Origin: an uncultured Mailhella sp.
GTDB taxonomy: Bacteria > Desulfobacterota > Desulfovibrionia > Desulfovibrionales > Desulfovibrionaceae
Direction of reading: 5' to 3'
DNA: 5,920 nucleotides
Assembly: GCA_948482415.1 (NCBI GenBank)
Contig: CAOMFZ010000126.1
Span: forward strand, 1 to 5,920
Part shown: positions 1 through 5,826 of the stretch, in pieces
How the letters are laid out: each line of letters begins with the position of its first letter
Numbering within the stretch: position 1 is the stretch's first letter
Program-made: the position numbers and the translations under genes
The notes under the pieces: generated by a model
What the model was told of the DNA's origin: nothing
The model's database searches: none
What the model saw: the letters and a program-made list of their open reading frames with translations, nothing else

Positions 1-36
1 ACAAAAAATCAAAATACTCTCTTAAAAGTCGCTTGA

Positions 37-249
37 CTAATAGGGGGCATTACAGAGAACCAGTCTTTCTGCTTCTTCGGAAAGCTGTACAACCCGCACT
101 GTGCCTGACCTGATATAGTATAAAAATTCCGGCACGGCGCCCATTTGAGAAATGATCTGACCTTTTTTGAAATAAACGGTTTTCGCCAGATCTGCACAAT
201 CCTGCGGCAATGAAATATTTTTAATAAATTCAGAATTATCAATCTTCAT
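37..249 (-). pseudogene. Crp/Fnr-family regulator, N-terminal effector domain only (probable pseudogene)
   Basis: The 70 readable residues match the start of a cyclic-nucleotide-binding (cNMP) beta-barrel of the Crp/Fnr family. There is an N-terminal helix (residues 1-24), then the hallmark segment FKKGQIISQMG (27-37), FLYYIRSGTVRVVQ (42-55) and the strand ERLVLCN (61-67). A strong site (AAGGAGA, about 6-7 nt before the ATG at 249) supports the start. Family members are usually 210-240 residues with a C-terminal winged-helix DNA-binding domain; here a TAG at 39-37 ends the frame in the middle of the barrel. Past the stop, the same frame reads SSDF, a second stop (TAA, 24-22), then ESILIF. This resembles the F-G-E-S stretch that normally follows, so decay by point mutation is more likely than a genuinely short protein. 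No DNA-binding domain is visible, but the rest lies outside the window. It sits 182 bp downstream of the flavoprotein gene on the same strand. Family assignment is firm; pseudogene status is an inference. Confidence 0.65.
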
Positions 250-364
250 AAAAAATCTCCTTGCGAATTATTGATTAGCAACTTCTTTTCTGATTTGAAA
301 TCAAGGTCATAAGGCTGATAAATCTGTCCCGCCTGTAAGGGTAAGGCATCAAGATGGGCGGCGG

Positions 365-390
365 TTTGGGTGGGGATATCCCCACCCAAA
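365..390. promoter_or_regulatory. Perfect 26-bp GC-rich palindrome (operator or transcript-end hairpin)
   Basis: The two 13-base halves, TTTGGGTGGGGAT and ATCCCCACCCAAA, are exact reverse complements with no mismatch. As RNA it can fold into an 11-bp stem with an AUAU loop. It lies 42 nt beyond the stop of the flavoprotein gene and about 116 nt before the Crp-like start. No U-rich tract follows on either strand, so it is not a classical intrinsic terminator. It may mark the 3' end of the operon transcript or be a binding site for a dimeric regulator. Confidence 0.6.
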
Positions 391-403
391 TACATGATAC
401 AAC

Positions 404-414
404 GCCATAATGGC
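404..414. repeat. Short inverted repeat GCCAT-A-ATGGC
   Basis: An 11-base dyad with 5-base arms around one base lies between the flavoprotein stop and the large palindrome. An 8-base palindrome, TTTGCAAA, follows at 415-422. The central gap is too small for a stable hairpin, so if functional it would be a protein-binding site. Short dyads like this also arise by chance. Confidence 0.3.
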
Positions 415-431
415 TTTGCAAACATTATTTT

Positions 432-2108
432 TTAGGCGCGTTTATCCCTCCATTCCGTATGAATACCTCTGTCATTGCGCCATATTTGCAGGAATTTGCC
501 TGTAAGTAAAGGATTGGTAAACGTGTAGTCGGCACGCTGATGCAGCGCCCTGCTTTCTTTGCGTTCTCTTGCCGCATGCATGACTATCTCACCAACGTCA
601 ATAAGGTCCAAAGTTTCCATGGCACGCATAAGAGTATGGGAACAGGGGGTTGAAAGTTCAGCAAGCACGTTTTTCCGCAAATCCGCAAGATACTTTATGC
701 CAGCATTAAAAAGAGTTTCAGAACGAACGTGATTAGGCGCAGCGGGAGCGTAATTGGACATTATCTGCTGCAAGGCAAGGTTAGCTTCATTCCAGCTTGC
801 TCCGTCATTGGAACGAGACATAAAATCGCTGCAAAGGCTTCTGCATTTTTCTACTGTTGAGTTATCAACTTCAATTTCGTCACAAGCATGGTTTTTTACC
901 CATTCTGCAGCATGTTCACCACAGCTTGCGCCAAAGATTGCTGCACCGGAAATACCTCCTCTAAAATTGCCTATGGTGTCGCCGGCTGCATAAAGTCCTT
1001 TAATACTGGTGGAGCCATCGGTTTTTATGTCAAAACCTCTGGAGAATAGATGCGGCTCATACTGTTGAAATTCTATGGCATCTTTTTGGGGGTCAATTCC
1101 ATATTTTTCCATATAGTCCAATTGGGCAGTGAGACCTTCACTAATCAGGCCTTTATGCATATATGCAAAACCTTTCTCTGTGAGACCTGTAAAATCAAGA
1201 TATACGGGGCCAGTGCCGTTGTGCATTACATCTGTGAATACTGTGCCCCAAATGTCTGATGTCATGTCGCCATACATTTCATTCGGTTCAGTTACGAAGG
1301 GTCCCACAGGTTTGCCATTGGTATATCTGTATACTCCAGCCCAGGTGGCTTTGCCGCAGCGAGCGAAATATTTTGTACCCGCATGTCTATTGGGCAAGTC
1401 AAGATTTACCATTTTGGCGCCAATACGCCAGCCCTGGGCAAGAGCTCCAGCGCAGGCAGGACAATATGCCTGGTTAAACATCCAGCCTGGTGATGCCTCA
1501 TTATTATAAAGACGGGTTGAGCAGCCTGTGGCCATTATCACAGCCTTGGCGGAAATAACTTTAAGAGAGGGTTCCACTTGAGAGGTATCAAGCAGAACAG
1601 CTCCGCGAACTTTTTGGTAGTCTCCCACAAGCGCAATGGAAGGATGATGATTGAGAAATTTGACGCCCATTTCCTTTGCTTTTTTCATCAATACTTTTTT
1701 TTGGTTGGCACCTGCATATTTCAGCCAGATCTTTGGCTTTCCCGGAAAGGCGTGACCAGAGCACTCATATTTTCCGGTCGGTTTCATGTTAATGCCCCAT
1801 TCATCCCATTCTCTGATAATATCAAAGGTGCGCTCAAGATGATAGCGAATCATTTCCGGCTCGCCGCAAAGGGCAGTTTGACTATTGGCGACTTCCTTTA
1901 TGACAACATTGATATTTCCATGCAGTTCAGGAATGTAACAAAGAAAATGGTCATTACCTGTTGCGCCTGAACCACTGCGGGCCACATGCGCTTTTTCTGC
2001 TATTATTACTTCTGCTCCATTGGCAGCAGCCTTGATAGACGCCATAAGTCCTGCTATACCGCCGCCTATTACCAGTACATCTGTTTTTATTCTGTCTGTT
2101 ATATTCAT
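432..2108 (-). CDS. FAD-dependent oxidoreductase, AprA / fumarate reductase flavoprotein-like
   Basis: A 558-residue cytoplasmic flavoprotein (no signal peptide) of the succinate dehydrogenase/fumarate reductase/AprA superfamily. The FAD-binding Rossmann motif is VIGGGIAG (13-20), with the ribose-binding acidic residue E38 and the flavin-contact segment ARSGSGATGND (43-53). A second FAD motif, MATGC, is at 192-196, and the C-terminal FAD motif GLYAAGD (371-377) is followed by a Gly-rich stretch to about 394. The middle part, with a CPAC pair (216-219), NR at 240-241 and a Trp at 256, recalls adenylylsulfate reductase alpha. The protein is shorter than typical AprA (about 620-660). The fumarate-reductase HxMGG segment is not seen; EPHLFSRGF (351-359) stands there. 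The C-terminal region (about 440-558) is helical and ends without the extra AprA domain. The start has AAGGAGG 8 nt upstream, just after the ferredoxin stop (15-bp gap). The redox partner is presumably that ferredoxin. It could be an organic-acid reductase or dehydrogenase, or an inorganic oxyanion enzyme; the substrate cannot be named. Confidence 0.88.
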   Translation of the reverse strand: MNITDRIKTDVLVIGGGIAGLMASIKAAANGAEVIIAEKAHVARSGSGATGNDHFLCYIPELHGNINVVIKEVANSQTALCGEPEMIRYHLERTFDIIREWDEWGINMKPTGKYECSGHAFPGKPKIWLKYAGANQKKVLMKKAKEMGVKFLNHHPSIALVGDYQKVRGAVLLDTSQVEPSLKVISAKAVIMATGCSTRLYNNEASPGWMFNQAYCPACAGALAQGWRIGAKMVNLDLPNRHAGTKYFARCGKATWAGVYRYTNGKPVGPFVTEPNEMYGDMTSDIWGTVFTDVMHNGTGPVYLDFTGLTEKGFAYMHKGLISEGLTAQLDYMEKYGIDPQKDAIEFQQYEPHLFSRGFDIKTDGSTSIKGLYAAGDTIGNFRGGISGAAIFGASCGEHAAEWVKNHACDEIEVDNSTVEKCRSLCSDFMSRSNDGASWNEANLALQQIMSNYAPAAPNHVRSETLFNAGIKYLADLRKNVLAELSTPCSHTLMRAMETLDLIDVGEIVMHAARERKESRALHQRADYTFTNPLLTGKFLQIWRNDRGIHTEWRDKRA

Positions 2109-2123
2109 TTTATCCTCCTTGAT

Positions 2124-2366
2124 TTATCCGTTTTTGTGTAAGGTGGATGAATTGACATGCAGCATCATAAATGGCAGCGGGAAGCGCAGACTTATTGCTT
2201 CTTTGGGACAATCAAGCACACATGAATTGCAGTGCCAGCATTCAGCTCCAAAGGTAATTTCAGGTACTTTATCCTGATCAGGGAAATGGCGAAAAACCTG
2301 CATAGGACAAATTTCAGCACATGTGCCGCAGCCAATACATTTTTCTTTGTCGATTACTGGGGGCAT
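2124..2366 (-). CDS. 2[4Fe-4S] ferredoxin, AprB-like electron-transfer subunit
   Basis: An 80-residue protein with two complete [4Fe-4S] cluster motifs: C10-x2-C13-x2-C16-x3-C20-P and C43-x2-C46-x2-C49-x3-C53-P. The second is written ECWHCNSCVLDCP. The Trp after its first Cys and the CP-x-E-A-I ending are typical of APS reductase beta (AprB), where that Trp lies on the electron path to FAD. AprB is about 150 residues with a long C-terminal arm that wraps the alpha subunit; here only about 25 residues follow the second cluster (RFPLPFMMLHV and on), so the arm is shortened. A strong AGGAGGAG site precedes the ATG. It is encoded directly before the flavoprotein and shares its operon, so its most likely job is to deliver electrons to, or take them from, that FAD in the cytoplasm. 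A stand-alone ferredoxin serving other enzymes is less likely. Confidence 0.9.
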   Translation of the reverse strand: MPPVIDKEKCIGCGTCAEICPMQVFRHFPDQDKVPEITFGAECWHCNSCVLDCPKEAISLRFPLPFMMLHVNSSTLHKNG

Positions 2367-2410
2367 ATAAGTCTCCTCCTTATTATGTTGGTTAGGTTAT
2401 TTTAAATGTA

Positions 2411-3940
2411 TTATTGAACCGATGCAGGAATCACATCGGGGAAAGCTAATGGTGCAAGTAAATAGGCACAAGCAAAAACAATGGCTGATCCTACTACACA
2501 AATTATAAATCCAAGTTTAGCGTAATCGCCAATGGATGCATAATCTTTTGCTCCGGTTATGCTTACAGCAATGGGGGTGGAAGAAAATGGGAACATGACA
2601 CCTATATTGGAGACCATGCCTATGCTTATGGCCGCTGCTACCGGATTAAAGCCCAAGGTGTTGCCAAGATGAATAGCAATGGGTGTAAAAACTGCCATTA
2701 CCGCAAAATTATTTAAAAACTGTGACAATAATGCGGAAACCAGCACAATGGCAAACCAGACAATTGAGCCCGGTACATTCTTAAGCCATTCAGAAAGAAG
2801 ACCGGAAAGCCATTTGTCAACACCGCCGGCCTGCATGGCATCACCAATTATGAGGCCACCGACAACCATGCACATAATAGCCCAGCCAATATTTTTTTCT
2901 GCCTGTTTCCAGTCCATGGAAAAAATAAACTTGCCTTTTTCCTTATCAATGCCACGCGGAATTATAAAAAGGGACACACCGGTTAAAAAGGCCACACCCG
3001 GAACACTGAAAACGCCTTTTAGAAATTTGATTCCGGAAGCATTGGCAATAAACGGACCGGTTATCCACAAAAACAAGGCCACAAGCATTATTATAACGGC
3101 GACATGTTCATATGTGCTGACTGGTCCAAGAGCTTTTAACTTTTCATTAAGATATTCGCGCGGTACAGGCAGGGATTTTTTTTCATTACTCTTTGCAGGA
3201 AACATGATTTTAGCAATAAAAAATAAGGCAAAAAGACAGATAAGTGCAGCGGGAAGTCCAAGCAGCGTCCATTGCCAGAATTCTACCTGATAATGGGCGA
3301 ATTTATCCACATAACCTATGGTAACGAGGTTTGGTGCTCCTCCCATAGGACTGCCTATTCCTCCATAACAGGCTGCCATGCCGGCAACCATGCACATGAT
3401 GCGAATAAGATTGCTTTGTCCCGGCTTGATATCCAAACCTTCAGCCGTAGCAACGGCAATGGCTGTAAATAAAGCTGATAAAGGAATATTGGGAACAAGT
3501 ATGGAGAGAAGTCCGCAGGAAAGTCCAAATAATATCAAAAACTTAGTTGGACTATTGTCCACTATTGGTCTATTCATGCACCAATAGGCATAACGTTGTA
3601 TAAACTTGCTTTCTATCCACGTTCCTATCAGGAGTGTGGAACCAAAAATAATCATGGGAGTAATGCCGCCAAAATTTTTAAACATTTCTATGGGCGACAT
3701 AACGCCAAGTAAAGTATAAATGCCAATGGTAAGCAAAGCAGTTCCCGCCAGTGAAAAATAATTCAGCATCCACCATGCCACAATCCATGCAGTGCCTGCT
3801 ATGGCGCGCATGCCTACAGCGGGCAGGCCAGCGGGCTGGGGCAGCAGCAAAATCAGGCAGCATAGAATAGGTCCAATCAGAATGTTTACTGTTTGCATTT
3901 TTAATGCTTTTTTGGCATCAGTGCTCATAATTGCTTGCAT
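2411..3940 (-). CDS. SLC13/DASS-family anion transporter (CitT/INDY-like)
   Basis: A 509-residue polytopic inner-membrane protein with about 11-13 hydrophobic segments and the two-fold repeated architecture of the divalent anion:Na+ symporter family. The re-entrant/cation-site loops can be seen as GGIGSPMGGAPNLVTIGYV (193-211) in the first half and FPFSSTPIAVSITGAKDY (450-467) in the second. The family's substrate-binding SNT motifs are replaced: VPNIPLS (149-155) and FLNNFAVM (408-415) occupy those places. Known members move succinate, fumarate, citrate, tartrate or sulfate, by Na+ symport or by anion exchange. The start at 3940 follows AAAGGAGG by 6-7 nt; a second Met at residue 5 is less well placed. 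It is the first gene of the operon, 44 bp ahead of the ferredoxin, so it probably imports or exchanges the flavoprotein's substrate and product. Family is sure; substrate and coupling ion are not. Confidence 0.9.
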   Translation of the reverse strand: MQAIMSTDAKKALKMQTVNILIGPILCCLILLLPQPAGLPAVGMRAIAGTAWIVAWWMLNYFSLAGTALLTIGIYTLLGVMSPIEMFKNFGGITPMIIFGSTLLIGTWIESKFIQRYAYWCMNRPIVDNSPTKFLILFGLSCGLLSILVPNIPLSALFTAIAVATAEGLDIKPGQSNLIRIMCMVAGMAACYGGIGSPMGGAPNLVTIGYVDKFAHYQVEFWQWTLLGLPAALICLFALFFIAKIMFPAKSNEKKSLPVPREYLNEKLKALGPVSTYEHVAVIIMLVALFLWITGPFIANASGIKFLKGVFSVPGVAFLTGVSLFIIPRGIDKEKGKFIFSMDWKQAEKNIGWAIMCMVVGGLIIGDAMQAGGVDKWLSGLLSEWLKNVPGSIVWFAIVLVSALLSQFLNNFAVMAVFTPIAIHLGNTLGFNPVAAAISIGMVSNIGVMFPFSSTPIAVSITGAKDYASIGDYAKLGFIICVVGSAIVFACAYLLAPLAFPDVIPASVQ

Positions 3941-3956
3941 TTAATACCTCCTTTGT

Positions 3957-3974
3957 TGTAAAAAAATTTTTACA
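3957..3974. promoter_or_regulatory. AT-rich inverted repeat in transporter 5' leader
   Basis: TGTAAAAA and TTTTTACA form perfect 8-base arms around AA. The repeat lies between the predicted transcription start (near 4000) and the transporter ribosome site, where a bound protein would block transcription. The outer TGT/ACA recalls Crp/Fnr half-sites (TGTGA-N6-TCACA), but the spacing is two bases too long. In such AT-rich DNA, chance is a serious alternative. Confidence 0.3.
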
Positions 3975-4006
3975 TAAACATATTTTTACTCTATTATACA
4001 AACTAA

Positions 4007-4035
4007 ATTATAAAGATTAAGTGCAGATGTTACAA
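4007..4035 (-). promoter_or_regulatory. Predicted sigma-70-type promoter of the transporter-ferredoxin-flavoprotein operon
   Basis: On the minus strand there is TTGTAA (4035-4030; 4 of 6 consensus) and, after exactly 17 bases, a perfect TATAAT (4012-4007). Transcription would begin near 4000, giving a leader of about 60 nt before the transporter start at 3940. A second TATAAT lies at 3998-3993 but has no reasonable -35 element at 16-18 bp. Confidence 0.6.
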
Positions 4036-4111
4036 AGCAGGCTGGTAATATTAACATATTGAAAGAGTTCACCAGGAATTTTCATCAAAATCTTGTATGT
4101 ATTTATCTATG

Positions 4112-4139
4112 TGAATTTGTCAAAGTTATGCCAAATTCA
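4112..4139. promoter_or_regulatory. Inverted repeat in divergent region, candidate regulator site
   Basis: TGAATTTG (4112-4119) and CAAATTCA (4132-4139) are exact 8-base inverted arms separated by 12 bases. The repeat lies 69 bp before the AraC-type gene start and upstream of the operon promoter. A TTGTCA that could serve as a weak -35 for the regulator gene overlaps its left arm (4117-4122), though the matching -10 is poor. The place suits autoregulation and control of the divergent operon. Binding by the neighbouring regulator is an inference from position. Confidence 0.35.
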
Positions 4140-4208
4140 TTGATTTGAGTTTATTGCTGCGATGTACGGTTTATTGAATGAGCGTAAAAATAAAGCACAG
4201 GTGATATA

Positions 4209-5108
4209 ATGATAAATGATATAGGGAAATTATGTAAATTAATTTACTCTTTTTCTTTAAAAGAAGGGAAAAATGAAACACAGCTTCCCTATCTGTCAGT
4301 TTATTTTTCTACCCAAAGAAAAGCGGATATGCCCCAAACAGAGAATTTTTATATTTATACAGTGCTTGACGGTTCTATACGCTTATTTACTCCGTCCGGA
4401 ATTATGGATTATATGCCGGGGCAATTTTCTGTATCAAAAATTGATACGCCTGCGTCCGGGCATGTTTTGACATTTTCCGAAAAGGGGAATTTTCTTGCTC
4501 TTGTGATTGAGCTTACTCTGCATGATGTTATCTCTGTTCTTCTCGATATGGACGTCAGTCTTGCAGAACGGATTGCCAATTCCGAACTTGACAGCACGCA
4601 AATGGCAATGGCTGATAAGAATGTGATTACTTCCATTTGCCGTTTGTTTTCGATTATGGGCGAACCGGTTCAGCTTGCGTTTATGGGAAAGCATATCAAG
4701 CGGGAAATTGTATTTTTTATTTTATGCAGTTCCTGTGGAAGCCAGTTTTTGCAACGTATTATCAATATTCAGCAGGCCGGGGAAATTTATGAAATAAACA
4801 GCTGGATTAAGGAAAATTTCCGTGATTCTTTTACTGTTGAAGAATTGGCAAAGAAAAAGAATATGAGCGTGTCACTTTTTCATCAGAAATTTAAAAATGC
4901 TGTTGGAATAGCACCGCTGCAATGTCAAAAACGGTTACGGCTGACTGAAGCCAGACGATTGATGTTAGATGAAAACAAGAATGTCCCAGAAGCCTCTTTA
5001 GAGGTCGGTTATGAGAGTGTTTCCCAATTTATCAGGGATTATCGTAAAATGTTTTCTTTGAAGCCAAAAGAGGATATTTTAAATTTACGCAGCCAACTGG
5101 AGAAATAG
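4209..5108 (+). CDS. AraC-family transcriptional regulator with AraC_N domain
   Basis: A 299-residue cytoplasmic DNA-binding regulator. Residues about 5-160 fit the AraC-type N-terminal domain (AraC_N, a cupin-like sensor): helix GKLCKLIYSF, then NETQLPYLSVYFSTQ (22-36), YTVLDGSIRLF (50-60), the DYMPGQFSVSKIDTPASGHVL stretch (67-87) and a family-typical LALVIEL. Residues about 207-293 hold two helix-turn-helix units. The first is FTVEELAKKKNMSVSLFHQKFKN (208-230). The second ends in VPEASLEVGYESVSQFIRDYRKMF (259-282), close to the family consensus; the usual F-G-x-x-P after it is altered to FSLKPKEDI. The start follows AGGTGA, a modest site about 5 nt upstream, and the match to AraC_N begins within a few residues of it. 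It is divergent from the transporter operon across 268 bp, so it probably regulates that operon, and possibly the downstream genes as well. The effector is unknown. Confidence 0.93.
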   Translation: MINDIGKLCKLIYSFSLKEGKNETQLPYLSVYFSTQRKADMPQTENFYIYTVLDGSIRLFTPSGIMDYMPGQFSVSKIDTPASGHVLTFSEKGNFLALVIELTLHDVISVLLDMDVSLAERIANSELDSTQMAMADKNVITSICRLFSIMGEPVQLAFMGKHIKREIVFFILCSSCGSQFLQRIINIQQAGEIYEINSWIKENFRDSFTVEELAKKKNMSVSLFHQKFKNAVGIAPLQCQKRLRLTEARRLMLDENKNVPEASLEVGYESVSQFIRDYRKMFSLKPKEDILNLRSQLEK

Positions 5109-5116
5109 GCGATTTT

Positions 5117-5148
5117 TTTGGAGGAACAGGCAAGCGCTGCCTTCCAAA
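5117..5148 (+). terminator. Possible stem-loop after the AraC-type gene
   Basis: Outer arms TTTGGA (5117-5122) and TCCAAA (5143-5148) and inner arms AGGCA (5128-5132) and TGCCT (5138-5142) can pair around the loop AGCGC, with a 5-nt bulge GGAAC on the left side. It starts 9 nt after the regulator stop. No run of T follows, so termination would be weak; it may instead be an RNA-processing or partial-attenuation element. Confidence 0.3.
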
Positions 5149-5216
5149 TTCTTGTAAAAATAAAACGGTACAGAAAAAGTACAATTTTAAAATAGCAGAA
5201 TAGGGAGGATATGAAA

Positions 5217-5627
5217 ATGGTTTTAACAGATGAATTGTGTGATAAACTATGTGCAGCTGCCCGTGAAAAAAGCAAAGAAATCGGCATTGATATCAGCTTC
5301 GCCGTCAGTGATGAAAACGGCCTGCCAAGAGTGTATCGGCGCTATGGGGAAGCGCTTGTTTTAAGCATTACCCTTGTACCCGGAAAAGCCTATACAGCAG
5401 CAGTCACCCAAAGCAAGACAAAGGATGTGGCTGTCTGGTCTAAAGAAGGCGGGGCGCTTATGGCAATCCAAACAAATGACCCTAAAATTACCTTGGTTGC
5501 AGGAGGATATCCATTGTTTGCCAATGGGAAAATTGCCGGAGGTATCGGCGTCGGCGGAGGAAGTGAAGAACAGGATTGTGCTGTTGCAGAATATGTAATA
5601 TCTGTTTTTGAGGAGGAAATGAAATGA
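5217..5627 (+). CDS. GlcG/HbpS-like protein (heme-degrading/PduO C-terminal domain family)
   Basis: A 136-residue single-domain protein of the GlcG/HbpS/PduO-C family (Pfam Haem_degrading, formerly DUF336). The signature is in the C-terminal half: ITLVAGGYPLF (91-101), then IAGGIGVGGGSEEQDCAVAE (106-125). Before it, a helix around PGKAYTAAVTQSKT (55-68) matches the family's K-A-x-T-A segment. Some members bind heme or cobalamin; many occur beside metabolic enzymes with no known function, so no activity is assigned. An ATG at 5211 is also in frame, but GGGAGG (5203-5208) ends only 2 nt before it and 8 nt before the ATG at 5217, so 5217 is the better start. It lies 108 bp after the AraC-type gene, and its stop overlaps the next start (ATGA). 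No convincing promoter was found, so read-through from the regulator gene is possible. Confidence 0.85.
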   Translation: MVLTDELCDKLCAAAREKSKEIGIDISFAVSDENGLPRVYRRYGEALVLSITLVPGKAYTAAVTQSKTKDVAVWSKEGGALMAIQTNDPKITLVAGGYPLFANGKIAGGIGVGGGSEEQDCAVAEYVISVFEEEMK

Positions 5628-5826
5628 ATTTAAGTGATTTTTGTACCTGTAAGAATTTGGCTTATCCCCTGCACCCTGCCAAGCACGATAAGGGCTGTGC
5701 TCCCTGTATTCAAAAAAATTTGAAATTGCATGAAATTCCAAACTGTTTTTTTCACTCATAGAAAACAGTGAAAATCGTCTTGATGACAGTTTTGAAGATT
5801 TTGCCAAATTGGTATTAAAAAAATAG
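5624..5826 (+). pseudogene. Small Cys-rich DUF6485-like protein, frameshifted at a T7 run
   Basis: As written, the frame from ATG 5624 gives 45 residues and stops at TAG 5759-5761. It has CxC (C7, C9), CxxC (C25, C28), C41, H17 and H21, and ends IPNCFFHS. This resembles the DUF6485 family: Cys-rich, with a C-x2-C-I segment and a P-x-C-F-F motif, of about 65-70 residues. If one T is added to the seven-T run at 5746-5752, the frame continues SLIENSENRLDD, SFEDFAKLVLKK and stops at TAG 5824-5826. That gives 67 residues with the family's usual S-F-E-x-F-A tail. The reading frame therefore appears broken by a single base, through sequencing error, real mutation or slippage. AGGAGG (5611-5616), inside the end of the GlcG-like gene, lies 7 nt before the ATG, and the start overlaps that gene's stop (ATGA), indicating translational coupling. 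The cysteines suggest metal binding; the function is unknown. Confidence 0.65.

Noticed and set aside
9..242. 77-codon minus-strand frame overlapping the Crp-like fragment
   Set aside because: It is the same region in another frame; only the frame from 249 gives the cNMP-domain motif and has a ribosome site.
432..2366. Calling the pair true aprBA (dissimilatory APS reductase)
   Set aside because: The flavoprotein is short, the beta-type subunit lacks the C-terminal arm, catalytic segments differ and sat/qmo genes are not seen; only family-level resemblance is supported.
2679..3290. 203-codon open frame on the plus strand
   Set aside because: It is antisense to the transporter. Its length follows from that gene's codon bias, and it has no ribosome site or recognisable domain.
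4205..4210. Perfect TATAAT overlapping the AraC-gene ATG
   Set aside because: As a -10 box it would start transcription inside the coding region, and no -35 stands 16-18 bp upstream; the match is coincidental with the start codon.
5152..5185. TTGTAA and TACAAT as a promoter for the GlcG-like gene
   Set aside because: The spacer is 22 bp, well outside the 16-18 bp normally used.
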